A DNA stretch of 64,000 bases from Azoarcus sp. TTM-91 (GTDB lineage Bacteria > Pseudomonadota > Gammaproteobacteria > Burkholderiales > Rhodocyclaceae), in contig NZ_WUEI01000016.1 of assembly GCF_012911025.1 (NCBI RefSeq), positions 1-64,000 on the forward strand, given 5' to 3'. A program made the translations under genes and the position numbers. This document shows positions 21,400 through 32,339 of this stretch, piece by piece. Each line of letters opens with the position of its first letter. The first letter of the stretch is position 1. Under the pieces are notes generated by a model that saw only the letters and a program-made list of their open reading frames with translations, was not told where the DNA came from and searched no databases.

Positions 21400-22269
21400 T
21401 TAGACCGCAGCGGCGCCACCAACGATTTCCGACAGCTCCTTGGTGATCGCGGCCTGGCGGGTCTTGTTGTAGACCAGCTGCAGTTCGCCAATCACGTTCT
21501 TGGCATTGTCGGATGCGGCCTTCATCGCCACCATACGTGCGCTCTGTTCGGACGCCATGTTCTCCGCGACCGCCTGATACACCAGTGCCTCGACGTAACG
21601 CACCAGCATTTCGTCGATCACCACTTGGGGATCCGGCTCGTAGAGGTAATCCCAAGAGGTATCCGGCGTACCGAGCTTTTCGCCCGACAGCGGGAGCAAC
21701 TGCTCCAGCACCGGCTCCTGCTTCATGGTGTTGATGAAGCGCGTGTAGGCCACGTAAACCGCGTCGAGCTCGTCGTTCTGGAACGCGTCGAGCATCACCT
21801 TGACCGGACCGATCAGCTTTTCCAGATGCGGCGTATCGCCCAGATGCACGACATGCGACACCACCTTCGCGCCCATACGCTGCATGAAGCCGAAACCCTT
21901 GTTGCCGATGCAGCAGGCACGGATCTCGGTGGCGCCAGCGGCGTCCCATTCCTTCATGGCATTCAGCGCAATACGCTGGACGTTGGTGTTGAGACCACCG
22001 CAAAGACCCTTGTCGGTGGTCACCAGGATGAGCCCCACCCGCTTGACCTGGTCCTTCTGGACCAAGAAGGGGTGCTTGTAATCGGTCACATTGGCCTGGG
22101 ACAGGTTCGCGGCGAGTCGGCGGATTTTTTCGGCATAGGGACGGGCGGCACGCATCCGGTCCTGCGCTTTGCGCATTTTGGATGCGGCCACCATTTCCAT
22201 GGCCTTGGTGATCTTTCGCGTGTTTTGCACGCTCTTGATCTTGGTACGGATTTCCTTACCGCTAGCCAT
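21400..22269 (-). CDS. atpG: ATP synthase F1 gamma subunit
   Basis: A 289-residue rotor subunit. The N- and C-terminal helices forming the rotating coiled coil are evident ([35 protein letters not shown]), with a Rossmann-like middle domain ([15 protein letters not shown]). It lies between atpA and atpD in the standard order. Confidence 0.98.
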   Translation of the reverse strand: MASGKEIRTKIKSVQNTRKITKAMEMVAASKMRKAQDRMRAARPYAEKIRRLAANLSQANVTDYKHPFLVQKDQVKRVGLILVTTDKGLCGGLNTNVQRIALNAMKEWDAAGATEIRACCIGNKGFGFMQRMGAKVVSHVVHLGDTPHLEKLIGPVKVMLDAFQNDELDAVYVAYTRFINTMKQEPVLEQLLPLSGEKLGTPDTSWDYLYEPDPQVVIDEMLVRYVEALVYQAVAENMASEQSARMVAMKAASDNAKNVIGELQLVYNKTRQAAITKELSEIVGGAAAV

Positions 22270-22290
22270 ATTCCGTCTCCGTCAGCGGCC

Positions 22291-23829
<1,539 letters not shown>

Positions 23830-23842
23830 TTTGCGATAACTC

Positions 23843-24376
23843 CTAGTTCTTGAGCGCAGCGGCCATGTTCGCGAGCTTGCCGCGGACCGAGGCGTCGATC
23901 ACTTCGTCGCCGACGGCGATGCGGACCCCACCGATGAGCTGGGGGTCGATGCTGACAGTCACATCCAGCTGAGCGTGGAAGCGGGCTTCCAGGTCGGCCT
24001 TCAGCGCAGCCAGAGCGGCATCGTCGAGGGGGAAGGCGGAGGCGATCTGCGCCTCCAGGACACCTTCTTGTTCGTTCTTAAGCGCAACGAACAGGTCACG
24101 GATCTCGGGAAGCACCTGCAGGCGTTCGTTTTCCGCGAGGATGCGGACGAAGTTCTGCTGTTCAGCGGACAGGTTACCGGCCACGTCTTCGACCAGCTTC
24201 GTCAGCTGGTCAGTCGACAGATTGGGATCGGTAATGCAGGCCCGCATGGAAGAATCGGCCGCCACAGAGGCAAGCCGATCCAGTGCTTCCGACCAAGGCC
24301 CCAGCGCACCCGCCCCGCGAGCCAGCTCGAAGGCGGCATCGGCATAGGGACGCGCGATGGTGACGTTCTCGGCCAT
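23843..24376 (-). CDS. atpH: ATP synthase F1 delta subunit
   Basis: A 177-residue peripheral-stalk subunit that ties the F1 crown to the b subunits. The N-terminal helical domain ([12 protein letters not shown]) and C-terminal beta region ([20 protein letters not shown]) match the OSCP/delta family. It is three bases downstream of atpF. Confidence 0.97.
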   Translation of the reverse strand: MAENVTIARPYADAAFELARGAGALGPWSEALDRLASVAADSSMRACITDPNLSTDQLTKLVEDVAGNLSAEQQNFVRILAENERLQVLPEIRDLFVALKNEQEGVLEAQIASAFPLDDAALAALKADLEARFHAQLDVTVSIDPQLIGGVRIAVGDEVIDASVRGKLANMAAALKN

Positions 24377-24379
24377 GAC

Positions 24380-24853
24380 TTATTGCAGTTCCTGTTTCAG
24401 GTTGGCAAGCAGCTCGGCATGAACCTGGGCGTTGATTTCACGGCGCAGGATCTTCTCCGCACCGGCAACCGCCAGGTTGGCGACTTGGTCGCGCAGGGCT
24501 TCCTTGGCACGCTGGGCGGCGGCGCCGGCTTCGGCCTCCGCGGCTTCACGCGCTTGGCTCACGATGCGGGAGGCTTCGGCACGCGCCTCGTCGATCAGCT
24601 GGCTCGCCTGCTTTTCAGCGGAGGCCCGCACATCGCCCGCGGATTCGCGGGCCTTGCGCAGTTCCTCGACGACCTTCTTCTCGGCGAGAGCCAGATCGGC
24701 CTTGGCCTTGTCCGCAGCTGCCAGCCCGTCCGCGATTTTCTTCGCGCGCTCGTCGAGTGCCTTCACGATGGGCGGCCACACGAATTTCATCGTGAACCAC
24801 GCCAGAATGAAGAACACAACGAGCTGGGCTATCAGGGTTGCGTTCAGATTCAC
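24380..24853 (-). CDS. atpF: ATP synthase Fo b subunit
   Basis: A 157-residue protein: one N-terminal membrane helix (about 5-27) and a long, highly charged right-handed coiled coil rich in Ala/Glu/Lys, as expected for the peripheral-stalk b subunit. Start [10 protein letters not shown] is typical of proteobacteria. It is encoded between atpE and atpH. Confidence 0.97.
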   Translation of the reverse strand: MNLNATLIAQLVVFFILAWFTMKFVWPPIVKALDERAKKIADGLAAADKAKADLALAEKKVVEELRKARESAGDVRASAEKQASQLIDEARAEASRIVSQAREAAEAEAGAAAQRAKEALRDQVANLAVAGAEKILRREINAQVHAELLANLKQELQ

Positions 24854-24893
24854 TGTTCTAGGCCCTCAGTGATGTTAGAGGAACTCGAACCGA

Positions 24894-25148
<255 letters not shown>

Positions 25149-25201
25149 TTAGTTAAAGTAAAGATGGTTGAAGCTTTGAAACCAGTACTGCGAAAGCGGG
25201 A

Positions 25202-26053
25202 TCAGTGACCTTCGTGGGCCTGACCGATGTACACCAGGGTCAGCATCATGAAGATGAAGGCCTGCAGGGTGATGATCAGGATGTGGAAGATCGCCCAGAT
25301 CGAACCGGCAACGACGTGGCCGACGAAGCCGAACACGGTGGCGGTGCTGCCCAGCAGCGCGATCAGGATGAAGATCAGCTCGCCGGCGTACATGTTGCCG
25401 AACAGCCGCATGCCGTGGGACACGGTCTTGGCAACGAACTCGATGATCTGCATCGCGAAGTTGATCGGATAGAGCAGAGGATGGTTGCCGAAAGGAGCGG
25501 TGAAGAGTTCGTGCACCCAGCCACCGAAACCCTTGATCTTGACGTTGTAGTAGAGGCACAGCAGCAGCACGCCGCAGGACATACCCAGCGTGGCCGACAA
25601 GTCGGCGGTGGCGACGACGCGCTGGTAGGCGTGATGGGGATCACCGCCACCCGCCGCATAGATGCCTTCCCAGATGCGCGGCAGCAGATCCACCGGCAGC
25701 AGGTCCATCGCGTTCATCAGGAAGATCCATACGAACACGGTGAGCGCCAGCGGCGCGACGAACTTGCGGGATTCGGCGCTGTGGATGATGCCCTTGGCCT
25801 GATCGGCCACCATTTCGACCAGCAGCTCCACGAAGCCCTGGAAGCGACCCGGGACGCCGGAGGTGGCCTTGCGGGCAGCGAGCCACAGCATGAAGACGGT
25901 GATGAGGCCGATTACGATGGAATAGAACATCGAATCGAGGTTGATGACGGACCAGTCGACGATGTTCTGTTGTGCGTGGCCGGTGTTGTTGAGGTGCGTC
26001 AGGTGGTGAACGACGTACTCGGATGCGGTGGGAGCGTGCCCTTCTGTAGCCAT
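25202..26053 (-). CDS. atpB: ATP synthase Fo a subunit
   Basis: A 283-residue polytopic protein forming the proton half-channels. The essential Arg lies in [15 protein letters not shown]. The start [21 protein letters not shown] at 26053 was chosen over the longer frame from 26128 because the latter overlaps atpI and adds 25 non-conserved residues. It lies 62 bases upstream of atpE. Confidence 0.96.
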   Translation of the reverse strand: MATEGHAPTASEYVVHHLTHLNNTGHAQQNIVDWSVINLDSMFYSIVIGLITVFMLWLAARKATSGVPGRFQGFVELLVEMVADQAKGIIHSAESRKFVAPLALTVFVWIFLMNAMDLLPVDLLPRIWEGIYAAGGGDPHHAYQRVVATADLSATLGMSCGVLLLCLYYNVKIKGFGGWVHELFTAPFGNHPLLYPINFAMQIIEFVAKTVSHGMRLFGNMYAGELIFILIALLGSTATVFGFVGHVVAGSIWAIFHILIITLQAFIFMMLTLVYIGQAHEGH

Positions 26054-26055
26054 GG

Positions 26056-26394
26056 TCAGGTTTTCACCAAAAATGCAAATAAATTCGCTTTGAGCGCCAG
26101 AATCAGTCCAATCAACAGAGCGCCCCAATGGACGTCCGGATACAGGACCAGAATCAACGCCAACAATCCCACTATCGAGGCAACCTTGATGAGCTCGCCT
26201 ACGACGAAAGCAGCCACACTAGCCCCGGATCTTTTTGCCAGCACTTTCAGGCGAAGCGCGAAAATCCATCCCGGCAAAGTACAGGCCATGCCACCGGCGG
26301 CGGCGGATATCGCCCCGCGCAGCCCGAAAAAAAAGGCCGCAATGGCCGTTGCCAGGAGGGTCGCACCCAACTGAAGGAGTACCGCTTTCAGCAT
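26056..26394 (-). CDS. atpI: AtpI, ATP synthase assembly-associated protein
   Basis: A small four-helix membrane protein of 112 residues from the ATG at 26394 ([20 protein letters not shown]); an upstream start at 26421 would give 121. AtpI is the usual first gene of the proteobacterial atp operon and assists c-ring assembly or Mg2+ supply. It ends two bases before the atpB start, so the two are coupled. Confidence 0.85.
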   Translation of the reverse strand: MLKAVLLQLGATLLATAIAAFFFGLRGAISAAAGGMACTLPGWIFALRLKVLAKRSGASVAAFVVGELIKVASIVGLLALILVLYPDVHWGALLIGLILALKANLFAFLVKT

Positions 26395-26572
26395 CGCAAT
26401 TTCACCGGCATCAGCCGGCACTGGGTGGCCGCCGAAAAATCCCGCGCATACTAGGGGTTAACCACATCAAAGTCAAACCTGAAACCCAGGCTTTTTGGCA
26501 GTTCGGCATAGCCATTTATATGGGAGGGCCTTTGCATTTTGCGGCTCCGCACCAAAGTCGTCTGGATTGACA

Positions 26573-26914
26573 ATGCATGCTTACCTTCATGAACATTTGG
26601 ACATGAACAAGGACTATTCCCGAGCCATTCCTGAAGCATGGCAGCACATGTCCCGCGTCTTCACCGCGCTGGGCGATGAGCACCGCCAGCGCATCCTGCT
26701 GACTTTCGAGCGCGGCGAGCGACTCAACGTCAGCCAGATCGTGGCCGTATCCACACTGTCGCGCCCGGCGGTGTCCCATCATCTGAAGATCCTGCGCGAA
26801 GCCGGCGTGCTGGCCTCGGAGAAGCTCGGCAAGGAAGTCTTCTTCTGGGTAAACAAGCCTTTCCTGGCGGAAACCTTCGACAACACGCGGGCCTATCTCG
26901 AAGAGCATCTCTGA
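26573..26914 (+). CDS. ArsR-family winged-helix regulator
   Basis: A 113-residue regulator with a central ArsR HTH (FTALGDEHRQRILLTF; STLSRPAVSHHLKILREAGV) and wing (GKEVFFWV). The ELCVCD-type metal site of ArsR/SmtB is absent (SQIVAVSTLS), so it is unlikely to sense metals through that site. Several ATGs (26573, 26603) are possible starts. A long perfect palindrome lies right after its stop and before a lipid-related operon, suggesting that it controls that operon; this is inference. Confidence 0.85.
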   Translation: MHAYLHEHLDMNKDYSRAIPEAWQHMSRVFTALGDEHRQRILLTFERGERLNVSQIVAVSTLSRPAVSHHLKILREAGVLASEKLGKEVFFWVNKPFLAETFDNTRAYLEEHL

Positions 26915-26917
26915 CTT

Positions 26918-26955
26918 CGTGACTACATGTCGAAATGTCTCGACATGTAGTCACG
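26918..26955. promoter_or_regulatory. 16-bp-stem perfect palindrome after the arsR-type gene
   Basis: cgtgactacatgtcga at 26918-26933 is exactly inverted at 26940-26955, with a six-base loop. No T-run follows on either strand, so it is not a classic intrinsic terminator. It lies between the regulator stop (26914) and the Aas-like start (27004). An operator for the ArsR-type regulator or a transcription attenuator are both possible. Confidence 0.7.
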
Positions 26956-27003
26956 ACAAGGGCATGATGCGCGGCATTCCATCCCGCCGTGGGTTCTGCC
27001 GTC

Positions 27004-29148
27004 ATGCTGAAAGCCGCTCTGAAATCCGCTCTCCGCCTGGTGTTCCACCTGCTTTTCCGCGTCCGCATCAAAGGTCTGCAGCATCTGCAGCCGGCCTCCC
27101 GCCTGCTGATCGTCGCCAACCATGAATCCTTCCTCGACGGCCTGCTGATCGGGCTTTTCCTGCCGCTCGATCCGGTCTTCGTCGTCCATACCGGCGTCAC
27201 CCGGCGCTTCTGGCTGCGCGCGATGCTCGCGCTGGTGGACCATCTGGCGGTCGATCCGGCCAATCCGATGGCGATGAAGCGGGTGATCCGCCTGCTCGAA
27301 TCCGGCCGGCCGGTGGTGATCTTCCCCGAGGGCCGCATCACCACCACCGGTAGCCTGATGAAGGTCTACGAAGGCCCGGCCTTCGTCGCCGCGCGCACCG
27401 GCGCCACCGTGTTGCCGCTGCGGGTGGAGGGCGCTGGCCGCAGCCACTTTTCTCGCGTCGCCGGGCGTCATCCGCGCCGGCTGCTGCCGCGCATCGCGCT
27501 GAACCTGCAGCCGGCCACCCGCATCGACATGCCGCCAGCCCCCACCGCGCGCCAGCGTCGCCGACTTGCCGGCGAGGCCATGCGGCGGCTGATGCAGGAG
27601 ATGCTGTTCGCCTCCCGCCCCGAGCAAACGCTGTTCGAAGCCCTGCTGGACGCCGCGGCCACCCACGGACGCAGCCGGCCGGTGATCGAGGACATGAAGC
27701 AGATCGAATACAGCTACGGCGATCTGCTGAAGATGACGCTGATGCTCGGCCACCTCGCCGCCCGCCACAGCGCCCGCGGCGAACGCGTGGGCGTGCTGCT
27801 GCCCAACCTGGCACCGACGCTGGGCCTGATCTTCGGCCTCAATGCCTTCGGCCGCGTGCCGGCGATGCTGAACTACACCGCCGGCGCCGATGGCCTGCAG
27901 GCAGCATGCACCGCCGCCTGCCTGCGCACCGTCATCACCTCGCGCGCCTTCGTCACCCAGGCGCGGCTGGAGGAGAAGCTGACGGCGCTCACCGGCGTGG
28001 CGCTGATCTACCTGGAAGACCTGCGGGAAACGGTGACGCTGGGCGACAAGCTGTGGCTGGTGCTGTGGGCGCTGCGCTTCCCGCGCCTGGCCACCAGCCG
28101 GCTGTCCCCGGAAGACCCGGCGGTGGTGCTGTTCACCTCCGGCTCCGAGGGCAAACCCAAGGGCGTGGTGCTGGCCCAGCGCGCGCTGCTGGCCAACATC
28201 GCCCAGGTGCGGGCGGTGATCGACATCTCGCCGGAAGACCGCATGCTCAACGCACTGCCGCTGTTCCACTCCTTCGGCCTCACCGGCGGCGCCCTGCTGC
28301 CGGTGCTGTCGGGCGCGGACGTCTTCCTCTATCCCTCGCCGCTGCACTACCGGGTGATTCCCGAACTGGCCTATGACCGCGGCTGCACCGTGCTGCTGGG
28401 CACCGGCACCTTCCTCGGCAACTATGCGAAGTTCGCCCATCCCTACGACTTCTACCGCCTGCGCTATGTCATCGCCGGCGCCGAAAAACTGGCGGAGTCG
28501 GTGCGGGAGGCCTGGTTCGAGAAGTTCGGCATCCGCATTTTCGAAGGCTACGGCGCCACCGAGACCGCGCCGGTGCTGGCGGTCAATACGCCGATGGCCT
28601 ATCGCAGCGGCACCGTCGGCCAGTTGCTGCCGGGCGTGGAGGCGCAGCTGATCCCGGTGCCGGGCATTGAGCACGGCGGCATGCTGCATGTACGCGGCCC
28701 CAACCTGATGTCCGGCTACCTGCGTTGCGAGCGGCCGGGCGAACTGCAGCCGGCCACGTCGGAACTGGGCGCCGGCTGGTACGAGACCGGCGACGTGGTG
28801 GATGTCGACGACGACGGCTTCCTGCGCATCGTCGGCCGGGTGAAGCGCTTCGCCAAGGTGGCCGGCGAGATGGTGTCGCTGGAGGTGGTGGAGAAGCTGG
28901 CGGTGCAGGCGGCGCCGCATGCCAGCCACGCCGCCACCGCGCTGGCTGATGCGGCGCGCGGCGAGAACATCATCCTGTTCTCCACCGATGCCGCGCTGAA
29001 CCGGGAACAACTGCAAGGCGCCGCCCGCGCCGGCGGCTGGCCGGAGCTCGCCGTGCCGCGGCGCATCGTCACCGTGCCGGCGCTGCCGCTGCTGGGCACC
29101 GGCAAGATCGATTACGTAACCCTGAAGCAATGGGCGGAGGCGGCCTGA
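27004..29148 (+). CDS. Aas-like bifunctional acyltransferase / acyl-ACP synthetase
   Basis: A 714-residue protein (GTG at 26989 is an alternative start). The N-terminal PlsC-type acyltransferase domain (about 1-190) has the HX4D motif NHESFLD (His40, Asp45) and FPEGR. The C-terminal AMP-binding adenylate-forming domain has P-loop TSGSEGKPKG, EGYGATETAP and a final GTGKIDY lysine motif. This is the layout of E. coli Aas (719 residues), which re-acylates lysophosphatidylethanolamine using acyl-ACP. Its stop overlaps the next start by one base (TGATG). Confidence 0.92.
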   Translation: MLKAALKSALRLVFHLLFRVRIKGLQHLQPASRLLIVANHESFLDGLLIGLFLPLDPVFVVHTGVTRRFWLRAMLALVDHLAVDPANPMAMKRVIRLLESGRPVVIFPEGRITTTGSLMKVYEGPAFVAARTGATVLPLRVEGAGRSHFSRVAGRHPRRLLPRIALNLQPATRIDMPPAPTARQRRRLAGEAMRRLMQEMLFASRPEQTLFEALLDAAATHGRSRPVIEDMKQIEYSYGDLLKMTLMLGHLAARHSARGERVGVLLPNLAPTLGLIFGLNAFGRVPAMLNYTAGADGLQAACTAACLRTVITSRAFVTQARLEEKLTALTGVALIYLEDLRETVTLGDKLWLVLWALRFPRLATSRLSPEDPAVVLFTSGSEGKPKGVVLAQRALLANIAQVRAVIDISPEDRMLNALPLFHSFGLTGGALLPVLSGADVFLYPSPLHYRVIPELAYDRGCTVLLGTGTFLGNYAKFAHPYDFYRLRYVIAGAEKLAESVREAWFEKFGIRIFEGYGATETAPVLAVNTPMAYRSGTVGQLLPGVEAQLIPVPGIEHGGMLHVRGPNLMSGYLRCERPGELQPATSELGAGWYETGDVVDVDDDGFLRIVGRVKRFAKVAGEMVSLEVVEKLAVQAAPHASHAATALADAARGENIILFSTDAALNREQLQGAARAGGWPELAVPRRIVTVPALPLLGTGKIDYVTLKQWAEAA

Positions 29149-30425
29149 TGGACGCGCCCCGCTCGCCGCTGCGCCGCCGGCTGCTGCTCGCCGGCGCCGG
29201 CCTCGCCCTCACCGCCGGCCTGGGCGCGGCCGTGGCCTCCCGCACCAGGCTGCTGAACAGTTGCCTGGCCGATCTGCCCGCCGATCCCGCAGTCCACGAG
29301 CTGCTCGCCGCCGCCTGGGAGGGCGTGGACGCCAGCGCCGTCTGGGACATGCATGTGCACCTCGCCGGCACCGGCGATTCCGGCCGCGGCATCGAAGTCT
29401 CCCCGGCGATGGATTCGCTGCTGCATCCCCAGCAGTACGCACAGAAGCTGTTCTACCTCAACGCCGGCTGCGTGGATCAGGCGCCCGGCCGGGTCGATGA
29501 CAGCTACATCGCCCGCCTGCACAACCTCTGCCTGGCCGCGCCCGCGGGCTTCAAGCTGCTGCTGTACGCCTTCGACCGCGCTCACGATGCCGACGGCCGG
29601 CCGCTGCCGCTGGAAAGCGGCCTGCATGTGCCGGATGCCTATGCCCGCGAGGTGGCCGCCGCGCTGCCGCAGCATTTCGAGTGGGCCTGCTCCATCCACC
29701 CCTGGCGCGAGGACGCGGTCGCCGCCCTGCGCACCGCCGCGGCCCAGGGCGCCCGGGCGGTGAAGTGGCTGCCGCCGGTGATGGGCATAGACCCGGCCTC
29801 ACCGCGCTGCGATGCCTTCTATGCCGAACTCGCGCGGCTGCGGCTGCCGCTGATCACCCACGTCGGCGAGGAGCGCGCGGTGCATGGCCCGGGCCGGCCG
29901 GAGTGGTCCAGCCCGCTGCGCCTGCGCCGCGCGCTGGAGCATGGCGTGCGGGTGGTGGTCGCCCACTGCGGCAGCCTGGGCAGCGACATCGATACCGACC
30001 ACGGCGGCGACACCGGCCCGCGCCTGCCCACCTTCGACCTCTTCGCCCGCATGATGGACGAGCCTCAGCATGCCGGCCGGCTGTTGGGCGATATCTCCGC
30101 CATCACCCTGGCCAACCGCGAACCGGAAGTCGTCCGCAGCCTGGTGGAACGCCAGGAATGGCACGACCGCCTGCTGTTCGGCAGCGACTACCCGCTGCCC
30201 GGCATCGTGCCGCTGATCCCGCTGGAACGGCTGGTGAGCGAGCGGCTGCTGGACGCCGCCGCGGTACCGGCATTGCAACGCCTGCGCCACCACAACCCCA
30301 TCCTGTTCGACTTCGCCCTCAAGCGCCGGTTACGCTCGCGCGGCCGCAGCCTTGCCACCGCGATATTCGAAACGCGCCGCCATTTCATGGATCATCTGGC
30401 CGATTCCAACCGGAGTGCCGCATGA
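29148..30425 (+). CDS. Exported amidohydrolase-superfamily protein
   Basis: A 425-residue protein with a twin-arginine-like N-terminus (RRRLLLAGAGLALTAG), so it is probably exported or membrane-anchored. The body is an amidohydrolase-2-type TIM barrel: HxH in WDMHVHLAG, then ITHVGEE, VVAHCGS and FGSDYPLPG, giving the His/Asp metal set. Substrate is unknown. It is coupled on both sides, one-base overlap with the Aas-like gene and ATGA overlap with the LplT-PlsC gene, implying a shared envelope-lipid task. This is inference. Confidence 0.85.
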   Translation: MDAPRSPLRRRLLLAGAGLALTAGLGAAVASRTRLLNSCLADLPADPAVHELLAAAWEGVDASAVWDMHVHLAGTGDSGRGIEVSPAMDSLLHPQQYAQKLFYLNAGCVDQAPGRVDDSYIARLHNLCLAAPAGFKLLLYAFDRAHDADGRPLPLESGLHVPDAYAREVAAALPQHFEWACSIHPWREDAVAALRTAAAQGARAVKWLPPVMGIDPASPRCDAFYAELARLRLPLITHVGEERAVHGPGRPEWSSPLRLRRALEHGVRVVVAHCGSLGSDIDTDHGGDTGPRLPTFDLFARMMDEPQHAGRLLGDISAITLANREPEVVRSLVERQEWHDRLLFGSDYPLPGIVPLIPLERLVSERLLDAAAVPALQRLRHHNPILFDFALKRRLRSRGRSLATAIFETRRHFMDHLADSNRSAA

Positions 30426-32320
30426 GTCACCAGTTCGCGCTGATGCGCCAACGCCGCTTCCTGCCCTTTTTCTTCACCCAGTTCCTCGGCGCCTTCAACG
30501 ACAACGTCTACAAGAATGCGTTGGTGGTGCTGCTCACCTTCCAGGCCGCGCGCTACACCACGCTGTCGCCGGGCATCCTGGTGAACCTGTGCGCCGGGCT
30601 CTTCATCCTGCCCTTCTTCCTGTTCTCCGCCACCGCCGGCCAGATCGCCGACAAGTACGAGAAGAGCCGGCTGATCCGTTTCACCAAGCTGCTGGAGATC
30701 GCCATCATGGCGCTGGCCTGCGTCGCCTTCGCGGTGGAATCGCTGGCGCTGATGCTCACCTGCCTGTTCCTCGCCGGCGCCCAGGCCTCGCTGTTCGGGC
30801 CGGTGAAATACGCCATCCTGCCGCAGCACCTGCACGAGGAAGAGTTGGTGGGCGGCAACGCGCTGGTGGAGTCCGGCACCTTCATCGCCATCCTCATCGG
30901 CACGCTGGCGGGCGGCCTGCTGGTGGCGATGGAGCACGGCACGGTGTGGGTGTCGGTGGTCGTCATGATCCTGGCGGTGCTGGGCTACCTCGCCTGCCGC
31001 GGCATCCCGGCGGCGCCCGCCGCCGCGCCGGCGCTGCGCATCAACTGGAACCCGCTGACCGAAACCTGGCGCAACCTGCGCTTCACCCGCGGCAACCGCA
31101 GCGTCTTCCTCGCCATCCTCGGCATCTCCTGGTTCTGGTTCTACGGCGCGGTCTTCCTCTCCCAGTTCCCGGCCTATGCCAAGGACGTGCTGGGCGGCGA
31201 CGAGAACGCGGTGGTGACGCTGCTGGCGGTGTTCTCCATCGGCATCGGCATCGGCTCGCTGCTGTGCGAGCGGCTGTCCACTGGCCATGTGGAGATCGGC
31301 CTGGTGCCTTTCGGTTCCATCGGCCTGTCGCTGTTCGCCCTCGACCTGTGGTGGGCCAGCCCGGTATGGGCCAGCCCGGCAGGGATCAGCCCCACGGCCG
31401 CCGCCGCGCCCATCGCCGAACTGCTGGCCCGCGCCGGCACCTGGCGGGTGTTGTTCGACCTGCTTGCCATCGGCATCTTCGGCGGCTTCTACATCGTGCC
31501 GCTGTATGCGCTGATCCAGAGCCGCAGCGAGCCGGAGCACCGCTCCCGCATCATCGCCGGCAACAACATCCTCAACGCCCTGTTCATGGTGGTGGCCGCC
31601 GGCATGGGCGCCGGCCTGCTCGCCGCCGGGCTGAACGTACCGCAGCTCTTCCTCGTCACCGGCCTGCTCAACGTCGCGGTGGCTGTCTATATCTACACCC
31701 TGGTGCCGGAGTTCCTGCTGCGCTTCCTGGTCTGGCTGCTGGTGCACAGCATCTACCGGCTGCGAGTGCAGGGCATGCACCATGTACCGGCGAAAGGGCC
31801 GGCGGTGCTGGTGTGCAACCATGTGAGCTTCGTCGATGCGCTGGTCATCACCGCCGCCAGCCCGCGGCCCATCCGCTTCGTCATGCACCACCACATCTTC
31901 CGCTGGCCGCTGCTGCGCTTCCTGTTCCGCGAGAGCCGGGCGATTCCCATCGCCTCGCCCAAGGTCGATCCGGCGATGGCCGCCCGCGCTTTCGACGATA
32001 TCGCCGCCGCGCTGGATGCCGGCGAGCTGATCGCCATCTTCCCGGAAGGCCACCTGACCGAGGACGGCGAGATCGATACCTTCCGCCCCGGCGTGCGCCG
32101 CATCCTGGAGCGCAACCCGGTGCCGGTGGTGCCGATGGCGCTGCGCGGGCTGTGGGGCAGCTTCTTCTCGCGCAAGGGCGGCAAGGCGATGACACGGCCG
32201 CTGCGCCGCGGCCTCTTCAACCGCATCGAACTGGTGTGCGGCGAAGCGCTGGCCGCCGCCGACGCCACGCCGGATGCCCTGCAACGGCGCGTCGCCGAGC
32301 TGCGCGGCGCCCAGGCCTGA
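30422..32320 (+). CDS. LplT-like lysophospholipid flippase fused to PlsC acyltransferase
   Basis: A 632-residue fusion. Residues 1 to about 430 form an MFS-type transporter with the LplT-like opening FFFTQFLGAFNDNVYKNA. Residues about 440-620 form a second PlsC acyltransferase with HX4D (His467, Asp472 in NHVSFVD) and FPEGHLTEDG. LplT imports lysophospholipids across the inner membrane for Aas. Here the transporter carries its own acyltransferase in addition to the one on the Aas-like protein, so the operon encodes two acyltransferase domains. Confidence 0.9.
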   Translation: MSHQFALMRQRRFLPFFFTQFLGAFNDNVYKNALVVLLTFQAARYTTLSPGILVNLCAGLFILPFFLFSATAGQIADKYEKSRLIRFTKLLEIAIMALACVAFAVESLALMLTCLFLAGAQASLFGPVKYAILPQHLHEEELVGGNALVESGTFIAILIGTLAGGLLVAMEHGTVWVSVVVMILAVLGYLACRGIPAAPAAAPALRINWNPLTETWRNLRFTRGNRSVFLAILGISWFWFYGAVFLSQFPAYAKDVLGGDENAVVTLLAVFSIGIGIGSLLCERLSTGHVEIGLVPFGSIGLSLFALDLWWASPVWASPAGISPTAAAAPIAELLARAGTWRVLFDLLAIGIFGGFYIVPLYALIQSRSEPEHRSRIIAGNNILNALFMVVAAGMGAGLLAAGLNVPQLFLVTGLLNVAVAVYIYTLVPEFLLRFLVWLLVHSIYRLRVQGMHHVPAKGPAVLVCNHVSFVDALVITAASPRPIRFVMHHHIFRWPLLRFLFRESRAIPIASPKVDPAMAARAFDDIAAALDAGELIAIFPEGHLTEDGEIDTFRPGVRRILERNPVPVVPMALRGLWGSFFSRKGGKAMTRPLRRGLFNRIELVCGEALAAADATPDALQRRVAELRGAQA

Positions 32321-32339
32321 TCGAGGGAGAACGCCAGCG

